A stretch of DNA of 64,000 nucleotides, taken from NCBI GenBank assembly GCA_030528355.1, contig JAUMZA010000002.1:43070-107069 (forward strand), written 5' to 3'. Source of the stretch: Candidatus Saccharimonadota bacterium (GTDB taxonomy: Bacteria > Patescibacteriota > Saccharimonadia > Saccharimonadales > Saccharimonadaceae). Below are positions 24,226 to 33,478 of this stretch, piece after piece. The notes beneath the pieces were generated by a model. It was not told where the DNA came from. It searched no databases and worked only from the letters and a program-made list of their open reading frames with translations. Made by a program: the position numbers and the translations under genes. Positions within the stretch are counted from its first letter, which is position 1, and each line of letters begins with the position of its first letter.

Positions 24226-25068
24226 CTACACCGCACTAATCACACCACTGGCTAGCAGTGCGATAATCACTATGCCAAGCACCACACGGTACCATATAAA
24301 GGCCGAAAAGTTGTTGCTAGCTACAAACTTTAGCAGCCAAGCAATTGAAAGATAGCCGACCACACACGACACTACTGTCGCAAGCAGGGTCATGCCCCAG
24401 CCAACGCCGCCTGCAATATGGTGATATTCGGTGACTGCCTGCAGCACGCCCGCCGCTACCAAAGCAGGAATCCCCAAAAAGAAGCTCAGTTTTGTTACCG
24501 TGACACGATCAAAGCCACGCAGCAACCCAACCGAAATCGTCGCGCCCGAACGACTCACGCCAGGGATAAGAGATATACACTGCCCCAGCCCGATAATCAG
24601 CGTGTCCTTCCAGGTTGTGTCCTTTTCGGTACGCTTACCGGAGCCATGCCTATCTGCCAGCCACATTACGCCGCTCCATACAATCAACGCACCCGCCACA
24701 AACCACAAACTTCGCAAAACTGTTTCGATTTCATCCTTAAAAGTTATCCCAATCACCGCAATAGGAATCGAGCCAAGAATAATTGCCCAGCCGTAGTTAT
24801 AATCAAAGGTGTTGCGTTTTCGCACCTGCCACAAACCTTGCCACCAGGCGATAAGCACCCGCCAAATATCACGCCAAAAGTAGATAATAGCTGCTGCAAT
24901 CGCACCAATTTGAATAATCGCCGTAAAGGCAATCAGGCTTTTGTCATCTAATGGCATACCCATTAGTTTTTCGACAATAGTTAAATGCCCCGTCGATGAG
25001 ATGGGTAAAAATTCCGTAATTCCTTCGACGATTCCCAAAATAATCGCCTGCCACCATTGCATTGTCAT
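24226..25068 (-). CDS. uppP: Undecaprenyl-diphosphate phosphatase (BacA/UppP)
   Basis: 280 residues, about eight membrane helices. Both family signatures are intact: EGITEFLPISSTGHL near residue 15 and PGVSRSGATIS near residue 165. It dephosphorylates undecaprenyl pyrophosphate to recycle the lipid carrier for cell-wall synthesis, and high levels give bacitracin resistance in other bacteria. Together with uppS, murD, LCP and galU in this window it belongs to wall building. The ATG lies 7 nt behind TATAAT, so it is probably leaderless; a second ATG two codons on is possible. Confidence 0.96.
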   Translation of the reverse strand: MTMQWWQAIILGIVEGITEFLPISSTGHLTIVEKLMGMPLDDKSLIAFTAIIQIGAIAAAIIYFWRDIWRVLIAWWQGLWQVRKRNTFDYNYGWAIILGSIPIAVIGITFKDEIETVLRSLWFVAGALIVWSGVMWLADRHGSGKRTEKDTTWKDTLIIGLGQCISLIPGVSRSGATISVGLLRGFDRVTVTKLSFFLGIPALVAAGVLQAVTEYHHIAGGVGWGMTLLATVVSCVVGYLSIAWLLKFVASNNFSAFIWYRVVLGIVIIALLASGVISAV

Positions 25069-25075
25069 GCGTACT

Positions 25076-25081
25076 ATTATA
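25076..25081 (-). promoter_or_regulatory. -10 box TATAAT of uppP
   Basis: TATAAT ends 7 nt before the ATG at 25068, leaving no room for a Shine-Dalgarno. Confidence 0.55.
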
Positions 25082-25173
25082 CCACGACCAGAGAGATACC
25101 CCTAGCTAAAATGCAGCACATAGCCCGGTGAAGACTATGTGCATACATGTTCAATCTTTATCAGTACTACCTG

Positions 25174-26115
25174 CTACATCGCCTCCATTACCTTTGCAGC
25201 AAAGTCATAGCGATCAAGCGTGTCCTCATACCTTGCACGCTCCCCCTTATAACCATAAGCTGGTTGAGAGATATCAAATTCCTTGGTGAGATACATGAGC
25301 TGATCTCGATTAGTAGCCACTTCGCTTCCATCGGTCATTTTTATCACCATTTCATCAATATACATTTTTTCATCCACAAAGCGATCAACTGCATCTTCAG
25401 CCGTTTCTAACTCATACGCTGGATCGTCCTTATAGCGAGCAATAAACAATACGCCGGATACATCCTTGCCATCAACCGCAAGCGGCAAGGCAAATTGATT
25501 AGTAAGCAATACCGCTGGGCCCTTTGCGTAGCCATCATTAAATGTCAATACAGAATCTCCTCCGTAAGTGTGTTGATGCACTACCGCTTCTTGAGGAATC
25601 ATCTTTTCTACAGTATAACGTGCCCAATCAAGACTTTCTTCTAGCGTAGCGACATCGCCATTACTGCGATCAAGCGTTGCTACTCGCCACTGTCCCCAAG
25701 TGCTGTTATTTGGCACCACCAGCCTATCTCGCACCTCAATATCTGTTTGGCCGCCCAGTGATTTACCTCGCACCGTATCCATGCTAATATTTGTACTGTC
25801 GTTTGCAAATGCATCTTCAAAGTACGCCAGTGCTGACTCTTGTAGTGCCTCATGCTTTTCGGCAATTTCGGCAAAATACCGTGCATCTTCTTCTCGGGTT
25901 GTAACATATTCGCCGCTTGGCAACTCAGCCGCCGTACTGCTACTAACACTTTCGCCTTCGGGTTTATCCTGCTCAGATCCGCAGGCACTAAGACCAAAAA
26001 TCGCCACCGAGCTGACTGCTGCAGTAGCGATTAACCGACGTGCTTTATCGTGTATACATTCACGCTGCTCATTATTGTTGATACTCCCACCTGATTCATA
26101 CCGTTGCTGTTTCAT
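25174..26115 (-). CDS. Lipoprotein, function unknown
   Basis: 313 residues. A long basic N-region precedes a hydrophobic segment (ATAAVSSVAIFGLSACG) ending in the lipobox LSAC, so cysteine 45 or nearby would be lipidated after cleavage. An acidic, serine-rich linker leads to an external domain of about 240 residues (YTVEKMIPQEAVVHQHTYGGDSVLTF) that I do not recognise. It has its own near-perfect promoter whose -10 ends 6 nt before the ATG. No terminator is obvious behind it. Confidence 0.8.
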   Translation of the reverse strand: MKQQRYESGGSINNNEQRECIHDKARRLIATAAVSSVAIFGLSACGSEQDKPEGESVSSSTAAELPSGEYVTTREEDARYFAEIAEKHEALQESALAYFEDAFANDSTNISMDTVRGKSLGGQTDIEVRDRLVVPNNSTWGQWRVATLDRSNGDVATLEESLDWARYTVEKMIPQEAVVHQHTYGGDSVLTFNDGYAKGPAVLLTNQFALPLAVDGKDVSGVLFIARYKDDPAYELETAEDAVDRFVDEKMYIDEMVIKMTDGSEVATNRDQLMYLTKEFDISQPAYGYKGERARYEDTLDRYDFAAKVMEAM

Positions 26116-26121
26116 ATCTTG

Positions 26122-26150
26122 ATAATGAACGATTTTTATAAATCTGTCAA
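26122..26150 (-). promoter_or_regulatory. Promoter of the lipoprotein gene
   Basis: TTGACA (26145-26150), 17-nt spacer, CATTAT (26122-26127), then six bases and the ATG at 26115. This is the clearest leaderless arrangement in the window, because the -35 is perfect consensus. Confidence 0.75.
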
Positions 26151-26164
26151 TACCCTATACAGCC

Positions 26165-27919
26165 CTACCAGCCGCCGCCACCGCCACCACCACCGCCGCC
26201 GCCAGCGAAGCCGCTACCAGATGAACCGCCCGAAGATGAGGAATAATCGCTTACACTAGCCGCCGCAGAGGAAAGATTGCTCATACTAGAGGCAAATACT
26301 GCCGCAGAAAACACCCCATCACCACTATACCAATCTGGATTTTTACCAAGTTGCTCGTAATACTCACCCAGCTGCTTCACCCACTGCTTTTCCTGCCCAA
26401 ATAACACTGCGTACGGCAATACTCGTTCATATAGTTTGACCTGCTGTGCTGTGCCGCTCTTCGTATCAAAGCCAGCGGCAGCCACTTTTTCGGCTCCTTC
26501 GGGGCTTTGTAGCATCTTTAGTCGCTCTTCTTCAGCCACGCCAATGTACATTTTTAAGCCTGCCAAGTAACGCCGCAATGCCAAGCCCTTATCCGTTAGC
26601 GACCAACCATGAGACTGCACATAGGCAACAATCGCCGCCACCGCCACCGCAGGCGAAAGCCCCACCAGTGCCAACAGCCCAGTAGCTATTGCATGATGAC
26701 GAAACCGCTTGGCAAATTGTGCACTTTGCATTTGTATATCATATTCACCCCGCAACAACTCTTCAAGCTTTTTATCATTATCAAGCGTACGCTTTGCATA
26801 ACTTGAATTATATTGTAGCTTTTTAAGATTGAGGCGCTGTCCCTTCCCCGGCAGGCTACCATCAAACATATCCGAAAGCACCTCTCGCTCTTCCGCTTTT
26901 AGTGTTTGCATATCCTTAACAACCTCTATTTCATACTGTGCCGACTTGAAGAAAGTCGCCGGGCTCACCTCGTACAGCTTAATGTAATGACGCACTGCCA
27001 AATCAAGCAACTGTGCCACCATTGCCGAACCTCGCAAGCTATCATACTGCCGCAACACCTCTGCTGATACAAGCACGCTCGCATCCTTTGGTGGAATATA
27101 CTCTGGTGCAATCGGCTTAATTTCACTCTTACGCCCTGTCATATACCACTTCATGTACGAAAATACCCCTATGAGCACCATTGCAAGTATCGATAGTGGT
27201 ATCTGTGCCATAAACCAATATTCACCAAATAATTCAGCGGGTGATTTTTGATACGGCATAAAGGTACCGGGTGAAAATCCAATTGCAATCGTTACGCCAT
27301 TGCGAGCTCGTAGCTGTGTGGCGGTAGCGGTCAGCGTAGTAGTATCAATCGTATCACATGGTACATTGCTACCATGCAGACCTTTGTAGCATTGTAGATT
27401 AGTTTGTAAGAGTGGGCGAATCTCGTCGCTTACGCTCAGCGATACCATCGCCTGTTGGATTGGCACTCGCCAGTCAACTCCAATCGCATCCCAATAAAAC
27501 TCTGTTTTACCCGTGTCGGCATATTCTTTAGTAACATCACGCTGGGTATAGGTAATCACATACGTCTTTTGGCCTTCAACATACGTATTTTTGTTGCCGA
27601 TACGTAGTTCGCCCTCCTTCCAGGCATACTCCAAATTGTTGCCATGCTCATCTTTCACCGACCGCAAAGTAAAATTAGTGTGATGTCCGTCATATTCTTC
27701 TACAAACGTTCGTACCAAGCCATGGTTTTGATTGGGCGGAAAGTTGGCCGTAATCGTTTCGGTGGTGGTTAGGGTAGAACGCCGCTCCTTGTCGCGCCCG
27801 AGTTGCATATTTACTTTGTAATCAGTAATAACAAAGTTATTCTTTGCTGCATGTGCTGGCAGCGACCCTCCACAAGCCAGCACCACTGCTGCCATTCCCC
27901 CAAAAAGCCATCGTTTCAT
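26165..27919 (-). CDS. DUF2207-type membrane protein
   Basis: About 584 residues from the ATG at 27919; the frame extends 23 codons further but that part overlaps the promoter. A signal peptide (MKRWLFGGMAAVVLACGGSLPAHA) precedes an external domain (about residues 25-230) containing HGLVRTF and FYWDAIGVDWRVPI. Then come a TM helix (IPLSILAMVLIGVFSYM), a cytoplasmic region, further helices near residues 410-440 and a C-terminus of serines and eleven glycines. This is the usual layout of DUF2207 proteins, whose function is not established. TATACT ends 6 nt before the ATG. Confidence 0.88.
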   Translation of the reverse strand: MKRWLFGGMAAVVLACGGSLPAHAAKNNFVITDYKVNMQLGRDKERRSTLTTTETITANFPPNQNHGLVRTFVEEYDGHHTNFTLRSVKDEHGNNLEYAWKEGELRIGNKNTYVEGQKTYVITYTQRDVTKEYADTGKTEFYWDAIGVDWRVPIQQAMVSLSVSDEIRPLLQTNLQCYKGLHGSNVPCDTIDTTTLTATATQLRARNGVTIAIGFSPGTFMPYQKSPAELFGEYWFMAQIPLSILAMVLIGVFSYMKWYMTGRKSEIKPIAPEYIPPKDASVLVSAEVLRQYDSLRGSAMVAQLLDLAVRHYIKLYEVSPATFFKSAQYEIEVVKDMQTLKAEEREVLSDMFDGSLPGKGQRLNLKKLQYNSSYAKRTLDNDKKLEELLRGEYDIQMQSAQFAKRFRHHAIATGLLALVGLSPAVAVAAIVAYVQSHGWSLTDKGLALRRYLAGLKMYIGVAEEERLKMLQSPEGAEKVAAAGFDTKSGTAQQVKLYERVLPYAVLFGQEKQWVKQLGEYYEQLGKNPDWYSGDGVFSAAVFASSMSNLSSAAASVSDYSSSSGGSSGSGFAGGGGGGGGGGGW

Positions 27920-27925
27920 ACTTTT

Positions 27926-27931
27926 AGTATA
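27926..27931 (-). promoter_or_regulatory. -10 box TATACT of the DUF2207 gene
   Basis: TATACT ends 6 nt before the ATG at 27919; the -35 is weak. Confidence 0.5.
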
Positions 27932-28003
27932 GCAGAGAATAGCCTCGCTGACTGCCACTATGCACGGCACGCTATATTTAGCGGTCATTTTGCCATACTA
28001 CGC

Positions 28004-28028
28004 AAAAACCACGCTACAGATAGCGTGG
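28004..28028 (-). terminator. Terminator of lysS
   Basis: CCACGCTA pairs with TAGCGTGG around a 4-nt loop, followed on the minus strand by T5. Confidence 0.8.
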
Positions 28029-28041
28029 CTGCGTTGGTATT

Positions 28042-29544
28042 TTATAAATTAACCTGCGGATAAATCGCCTTGGTGGTTTCGTCGATTTCGTGCTTCAGCT
28101 GTGGGAACGGCACTCCTTCACGGGCACTCACCCCTTCAAAAATCCAAAAGACACGTTCACTAAAGCCGTAGCCACAGGCTGGCGGCATGCCATATTCAAG
28201 CATTTCAACGTAATCGATATCGAGCATCATCGCCTCGTCATCGCCGGCATCGCGCATAGCTTGTTGCTCAACAAAGCGCTCGAGCTGGTCGATTGGGTCG
28301 TTGAGTTCGCTAAAACCGTTGCCAAGCTCCGAGCCAGCAATCACCGGCTGGAAACGCTCGGTGGTAAGTGGATTATCTGGATTGGTTTTTGATAGCGGCG
28401 AAATAAACTTTGGTGTATTCACTAGCCATACTGGGCCAGTCACATCTTTACGAACGTTCTTCCAGAGCTTATCGATGCCACGCGGGATAGAATCGCTCTT
28501 CTCTACCTCGATATGATGCTCGCGTAGCGTGGCGGCCACTTCTTCGATTGTAGTATTATACACATCAATACCGTAGTGTTTCTTGATCACTTCGGCATAA
28601 TCCCATACTTCCCACTCGCCGCTCATATCAACTTCAAAGCCGCGCACGGTAAATTGCAACGTGCCAAAGGTCTGCTCGAGCACATATTTATACATCGCTT
28701 CCATAAAGCGCATGCCCTCTTGCCAATCCCAGTAGGCAGCGTACCATTCCATAGCGATATGCTCTGGCAAGTGCTCCTCGGTATAGCCTTCGTTACGAAA
28801 ACGCGGACCAAGGTCGTAGACTCGCTCAAAGCCAGCCCCAATCAAACGCTTCAGCGGTAGCTCGTGGCTAATGCGCAGATAAAATTGCTGGTCATCAAGT
28901 GCATCCATATGGGTCACGAATGGGTTGGCGTCTGCTCCGCCAGTGGTGTGCTCGAGCACTGGAATATTTACCTCGGTAAAGCCGTGCTGATTAAGGAAAT
29001 CACGGGTCGCCTGCCAAAACTTGCTGCGACGCACAAATCGCTCGCGCACCTCTGGGTTCACCATCATGTCAACATAGCGGCGACGGAAGCGCTCTTCTTT
29101 GTTTTCGAGCTTTTCTGGAGTTGGACGCAAGGCTTTAGTAAGCAAACGTAGCTCACGCACTCCCACCGAAATTTCGCCTGTTTTGGTTTTGATAACCGCA
29201 CCGGTTGCTTGCACGTAATCACCCGTATCAAGCAATGAAAGCTGCTTCATGCCCAGCACGCCGCGCGGCGCATCAAGCTCGGCAACATCTGGGCCATGCA
29301 AAAATAGTTGCACCTGGCCGCTCATATCACGTAGCACAATAAATGCCAGCTTGCCAAACTTACGCAGGCCCATCACCCGGCCAACTACCGTCACTTCGCT
29401 ACCCTCAAGCGTAGCAAATTCATCAATAATCGCCTGGCACGTGTGCGTGCGGGTGCTGTTTGCAGGGTATGGGTTAACGCCAAGCTCCTGCAGCTCGGCT
29501 AGCTTACGAAGTCGTTCGTTGCGATAATCTTGTAGTGTTGCCAT
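28042..29544 (-). CDS. lysS: Lysyl-tRNA synthetase, class II
   Basis: About 500 residues from the ATG at 29544 (MATLQDYRNERLRKL); the frame extends to 29598 without family similarity. An N-terminal OB fold binds the anticodon (EVTVVGRVMGLRKFGKLAF), and the class II core follows with motif 2 FRNEGYTEEHLPEHIAMEWY. It charges tRNA-Lys. A TATACT box ends 10 nt before this ATG, giving a leader of only about 3-4 nt although GGAAAGGA would otherwise look like a Shine-Dalgarno. Confidence 0.96.
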   Translation of the reverse strand: MATLQDYRNERLRKLAELQELGVNPYPANSTRTHTCQAIIDEFATLEGSEVTVVGRVMGLRKFGKLAFIVLRDMSGQVQLFLHGPDVAELDAPRGVLGMKQLSLLDTGDYVQATGAVIKTKTGEISVGVRELRLLTKALRPTPEKLENKEERFRRRYVDMMVNPEVRERFVRRSKFWQATRDFLNQHGFTEVNIPVLEHTTGGADANPFVTHMDALDDQQFYLRISHELPLKRLIGAGFERVYDLGPRFRNEGYTEEHLPEHIAMEWYAAYWDWQEGMRFMEAMYKYVLEQTFGTLQFTVRGFEVDMSGEWEVWDYAEVIKKHYGIDVYNTTIEEVAATLREHHIEVEKSDSIPRGIDKLWKNVRKDVTGPVWLVNTPKFISPLSKTNPDNPLTTERFQPVIAGSELGNGFSELNDPIDQLERFVEQQAMRDAGDDEAMMLDIDYVEMLEYGMPPACGYGFSERVFWIFEGVSAREGVPFPQLKHEIDETTKAIYPQVNL

Positions 29545-29554
29545 AATCCTTTCC

Positions 29555-29560
29555 AGTATA
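29555..29560 (-). promoter_or_regulatory. -10 box TATACT of lysS
   Basis: TATACT ends 10 nt before the ATG at 29544. Confidence 0.45.
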
Positions 29561-29622
29561 ACAGAGGTGTAACTGCAACTCAAGCAGCTTACTACCACCT
29601 CGACCTAGTAGCACCGTCTCAT

Positions 29623-29659
29623 AAAATCACCCTACTTCTCGTAATAGCAGGGTGATTTT
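29623..29659 (-). terminator. Terminator of greA
   Basis: AAAATCACCCT pairs with AGGGTGATTTT (11 bp), giving a T4 run at the end on the minus strand; it lies 4 nt behind the greA stop. Confidence 0.8.
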
Positions 29660-29662
29660 GTG

Positions 29663-30127
29663 TTACTGTAGTGATTCAACCTTATAGGACAGTTCGCCCT
29701 TTGGTGTCGTGATAACCACTTCGTCGCCCACCTTCTTGCCCATTAAAGCCTCACCGATTGGTGATTCGTTGCTGATTTTACCAGCCAATGGGTCAGCCTC
29801 AACTGGACCGACTACCGTATAGGTTACCGTTTTTGCCCCAGCAGTCAATTCAACGGTCGAACCCAGTCCAACGGCATCTTTTGAACCTGCAGTAATTAAT
29901 ACAGCATTTTGCAAAATATCTTCAATCTCAGCAATACGTGTTTCCACTACACCCTGTTCTTCACGGGCTGCATCGTATTCAGCATTTTCACTTAAATCAC
30001 CGTAATCACGGGCTTCAGCGATTTTTTCAGCAATCTCACCACGACGACCCTTTAACGATGTGAGCTCGGTCTCTAGCTCTTGTTTACCTTGTGCGGTAAT
30101 CTGATACACTTTCTTCATAGTTTCCAT
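29663..30127 (-). CDS. greA: Transcript cleavage factor GreA
   Basis: About 154 residues from the ATG at 30127, which follows GGAGAGGAA; an upstream ATG at 30151 is less likely. The N-terminal coiled coil carries the tip acidic residues in ARDYGDLSENAEYDAAREEQ, which enter the RNA polymerase secondary channel and stimulate cleavage of backtracked RNA. The C-terminal globular domain ends in GEALMGKKVGDEV-like sequence typical of GreA. Its position next to lysS is common in bacteria. Confidence 0.95.
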   Translation of the reverse strand: METMKKVYQITAQGKQELETELTSLKGRRGEIAEKIAEARDYGDLSENAEYDAAREEQGVVETRIAEIEDILQNAVLITAGSKDAVGLGSTVELTAGAKTVTYTVVGPVEADPLAGKISNESPIGEALMGKKVGDEVVITTPKGELSYKVESLQ

Positions 30128-30207
30128 TTCCTCTCCGACAAATCGCCACATCTACAATCACAGGCAGTAACTTGTCTTGAATTACTATTCGGAAGCCACC
30201 CTCAAAT

Positions 30208-31452
30208 TTATTGGTTTAGTATAGCAAATAGTGCCTCGTGCGTCAATGCTTGTGCTTCCCCACCCTGGCGTGCAGTGAGTTCGTACTGGTTTGCGTCGCA
30301 TAAACGATCACTGACTGTCACCATATATGGAATCCCCATCAGCTCACCGTCAGCAAATTTTTCACCAGGACGAGCCTCTCGGTCATCATAAATCACTTCG
30401 ATACCCTTTGCTTGCAATTCTTTATACAGTGCGTCAGCTGTCGCAACAGCCTTTTCGCCACCAATTCGCACTAGGTACACCTTCGCAGGTGCAACCTCGG
30501 CTGGCCACACCAAGCCCTTATCATCGGCAAATTTTTCTACAATCACTCCCATCACCCTCGTGATGCCAATGCCATAGCTCGCAAGATAGACCGGCTTTTT
30601 CTGCCCGTCACGATCGGTATAATATACACCCATTTGTTCAGATTTTTCAGTGCCAAACTTAAAGATATTACCCACTTCAGCACTTTTCACTGGCGAAAGT
30701 GATGCCTTATCTACACCAAGCTCAGTCTCTACATCTTGCAACACTTCTTCGTTTACTGCCACGGTACGATCTGTATTTGCATACAGCACATCCTCACCCG
30801 CATCACAAATAGTTTGAAACTCATGGCTAAACTTCGTAAATGCACCACCCGCCGCAAAGGTCAGGAAGGTACTATCGCCCAATCCAAACCGTTCGTAGCA
30901 GCGCTTATATGCCTCTATAACCTCATCGTAGTACTGATCACAGTCTTCTTGAGTAGCGTGTAGTGAGTACATATCCTTCATGACAAACTCACGACCTCGC
31001 ATAATACCACTCTTGGCTCGCAACTCATTACGGAGCTTGGTTTGGAACTGGTACACCGACTGCGGCAAATCTTTATAGCTATGCACAAATTGCTGCATCA
31101 TTTCCATGATAGCCTCTTCGTGACTCCAGGCTAAACCTAGCTCGTTACCATCTTGTAGCTTGGTCTTAAACCATACATCAACCACCTCATCGTCCCATCG
31201 CCCGGTTGCATCCCATGTTTCAGGGCGCTGCAGACTTGTCATGGTAAGCTCCTGCCCTTGCACAGCGTTCATCTCTTCACGTACAATTTGCTTAATGTTT
31301 TCGAGTACTCGAAGACCTAGCGGAGTGTAGGCATAAACACCCGCCATCACCTTATACACAAAGCCAGCCTTAATAAGCAGCTGTGCGTTTTTTGCTGTTT
31401 CGTTTGATGGTGTGGTCTTGCTTGTTTTAATAAATAATTCACTTCTTCGCAT
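30208..31452 (-). CDS. proS: Prolyl-tRNA synthetase, short form without editing domain
   Basis: 414 residues, against about 570 for the usual bacterial enzyme. The class II core is complete: the N-terminal KAGFVYKVMAGVYAYTPLG, motif 2 region TKLRNELRAKSGIMRGREF, and motif 3 region YGIGITRVMG, then a C-terminal anticodon-binding domain starting YLVRIGGEKAV. Between motifs 2 and 3 there are only about 110 residues, so the YbaK-like insertion domain that hydrolyses Ala-tRNA-Pro is absent, as in mitochondrial and some other short ProRS enzymes. Mischarged Ala-tRNA-Pro would need another editing protein, or is tolerated. Confidence 0.94.
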   Translation of the reverse strand: MRRSELFIKTSKTTPSNETAKNAQLLIKAGFVYKVMAGVYAYTPLGLRVLENIKQIVREEMNAVQGQELTMTSLQRPETWDATGRWDDEVVDVWFKTKLQDGNELGLAWSHEEAIMEMMQQFVHSYKDLPQSVYQFQTKLRNELRAKSGIMRGREFVMKDMYSLHATQEDCDQYYDEVIEAYKRCYERFGLGDSTFLTFAAGGAFTKFSHEFQTICDAGEDVLYANTDRTVAVNEEVLQDVETELGVDKASLSPVKSAEVGNIFKFGTEKSEQMGVYYTDRDGQKKPVYLASYGIGITRVMGVIVEKFADDKGLVWPAEVAPAKVYLVRIGGEKAVATADALYKELQAKGIEVIYDDREARPGEKFADGELMGIPYMVTVSDRLCDANQYELTARQGGEAQALTHEALFAILNQ

Positions 31453-31475
31453 ACTAATCCTCTCAAATTTTATTG

Positions 31476-32312
31476 CTACAGGCCAATCCTAAATATCACC
31501 GGTACTGCGAATAGCACCAAGAAGGCAATGGTATTTTGAATCATATGGATGATAATACCTGCCCATACGCTACCGGTCACCTCTCTCGCAATGCCAATAG
31601 ATAAGCCAAGCACAAACGTCGCAATAGCAATGTTCCACTGGAGCGACTCGAGCTGGCCAATGCCTAAATGCAGCACACTAAACACCACAGCCGTTAGTAC
31701 AATGGTAGCCGCCGCCGATAATTGCTGACGAACCCTTCCAAACAAATACCCTCTAAATAGCAGCTCCTCCGCCACTGGCGCTATCACTGCTAAAGTTACA
31801 TACACCAGCAGCAGTTCATACCGCTGCGTAATGGTGGTTGCAGTGAACCCTACCGCTTGCGTTTGTGTAATATCAAAGTGCGGGAGCAGTTTGGAAACTA
31901 TTATCAACACCCCTGCAGAAACTAGCAAGCTTGCAATATATACCAGCGGAGCAATCCCCATATCGCGCCAGGTTGGCAACCGCTGCTCCATGCCGATATC
32001 GTGCAGAGTTACCTTTTTTTTGTACCATTTTGCAGGGATATACAACACACAGAAAATCGTTGCCACATACACCAAGGCGGTTAATATGGCTTGTACTGCA
32101 ACCTTGTTATACGAAGCTAGCGGCACGCCTAGTTGCAACAACCCTTGTAAAAGCAGCTGGACAGCTAACTGCGTAACATAAAACCAAAACACCGTCCACA
32201 CACATACGCCAATGGCGATTGCCGTACGCCGCTGCCACGACCCTCGTCGGACGGGCGTAGTGCGTGCACCTGTCTTTTTTTGCAATGATACACGAATGGG
32301 CTTTTTCTGCAT
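31476..32312 (-). CDS. CPBP family intramembrane glutamic protease (CAAX/Abi-like)
   Basis: 278 residues: basic N-terminus, then about eight helices. The family motifs are present: EELLFRGYLFG (EExxxR) at about residues 183-193, SVLHLG about 30 residues later, and a third histidine in GIIIHMIQN. Bacterial CPBP proteins include bacteriocin self-immunity proteins and membrane proteases; no specific role can be read here. It starts 5 nt behind rseP and likely shares its transcript. Confidence 0.88.
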   Translation of the reverse strand: MQKKPIRVSLQKKTGARTTPVRRGSWQRRTAIAIGVCVWTVFWFYVTQLAVQLLLQGLLQLGVPLASYNKVAVQAILTALVYVATIFCVLYIPAKWYKKKVTLHDIGMEQRLPTWRDMGIAPLVYIASLLVSAGVLIIVSKLLPHFDITQTQAVGFTATTITQRYELLLVYVTLAVIAPVAEELLFRGYLFGRVRQQLSAAATIVLTAVVFSVLHLGIGQLESLQWNIAIATFVLGLSIGIAREVTGSVWAGIIIHMIQNTIAFLVLFAVPVIFRIGL

Positions 32313-32317
32313 ACCAG

Positions 32318-33478
32318 TTACCGTACCTTTCCGATATCAGCAATGGTTACCAATATCATAAGTACTAGCAATGTAACTATGCCGATTGTCTGAATTTTCT
32401 CTTCACGCTCTTGCGTGAGTACCTTATTACGCACACGATACCATGTCATAACTGCCCAGCGTCCACCATCAAGGGCAGGAATTGGTAGAGTGTTCATAAC
32501 TGCTAGGCTTAGTGAAATTAATGCGGCCAAGAATACTACAGCCGTAACGCCGCCTTGCCCTGCTTGCGGAAAGATGACCGCTAAAATCCCCAGCGGACCA
32601 GTAACACTTTGGCTCACCTCATCAAGTTTTTTGTTGCCAGTTGTTCGGACTGATTCATCGGTATTGAACTTATCAACCAACCCAGTGGCCAATTTAACTA
32701 CCATATCACCAAGCCCCTGCAACGTAAGGCCAGTAAACTGTATCGTGGTGCCAATGCCAACCAACGGTGCCGACCACGTACTGTAGCGTAGTTCACGGGC
32801 ACGATATTCACCAATCCCCACGCCCAATATCTCATTGGTTGGCGAGACGGTCACATTTTTTTGCACACCGCTGCGATCTACTGTTAGAGTCAGGCCCGCT
32901 TCACGCTGCAATTTAATTATCCGACTGAGTTGCGATGCCGCCGTCACTGGTTCTTGATTGATACGCAACACTACATCACCCTGCTGCAAACCGGCCTTTT
33001 CGGCAACAGATTGTGACTTAATTTTTGCTAGCACTACCTTACCAGGCTCTACCACTTCGGTACGAGTATCCCCCATGATCGTAAACTGATTATCGGTAAT
33101 CTTCGGTAAACCCGTCCAGGCAAGGATGGTTAATAAAATTGCCGCAATTGCCCAGTTGACCGCTACACCGGCGAACAAAATTTTTGTCTTCGCCCAATAG
33201 CCAGCTGCACCGTAATCACCTTTTTTATTCGAGCAGTCATACTCACCTTGCATGCGAACATACCCGCCCAAAGGCAGCCAGTTAAAACTATAGATAACAT
33301 TTTTACCCAAAAAACTCTTTTTTGGCTTTTTGCTCAATGCTTTTGGCGGGAAGCCAATGGCAAATTCTTCTACTACTACTCCGTTGCGACGCGCAACAAT
33401 CGCATGCCCCAACTCGTGTGCAGCCACTAGTAAAATCAGCACCAACAGGCCAATAATAATCCCTACTACTAACATCAT
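32318..33478 (-). CDS. rseP: Site-2 protease, RseP/RIP metalloprotease
   Basis: 386 residues. The first helix holds the zinc site HELGH (His21, Glu22, His25). One PDZ domain follows (about residues 155-215, with KAGLQQGDVVLRINQ), and the last helices carry NTLPIPALDGGRW, the conserved third-ligand region. Such proteases cleave anti-sigma factors or remnant signal peptides inside the membrane. No anti-sigma factor is in the window. Its ATG overlaps the uppS stop. The frr-uppS-rseP order is common, though cdsA and dxr are not here. Confidence 0.95.
   Translation of the reverse strand: MMLVVGIIIGLLVLILLVAAHELGHAIVARRNGVVVEEFAIGFPPKALSKKPKKSFLGKNVIYSFNWLPLGGYVRMQGEYDCSNKKGDYGAAGYWAKTKILFAGVAVNWAIAAILLTILAWTGLPKITDNQFTIMGDTRTEVVEPGKVVLAKIKSQSVAEKAGLQQGDVVLRINQEPVTAASQLSRIIKLQREAGLTLTVDRSGVQKNVTVSPTNEILGVGIGEYRARELRYSTWSAPLVGIGTTIQFTGLTLQGLGDMVVKLATGLVDKFNTDESVRTTGNKKLDEVSQSVTGPLGILAVIFPQAGQGGVTAVVFLAALISLSLAVMNTLPIPALDGGRWAVMTWYRVRNKVLTQEREEKIQTIGIVTLLVLMILVTIADIGKVR

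Noticed and set aside
26165-26230. GCC repeat tract as a DNA repeat element
   Set aside because: It encodes the poly-glycine C-terminus typical of DUF2207 proteins and is not an independent element.
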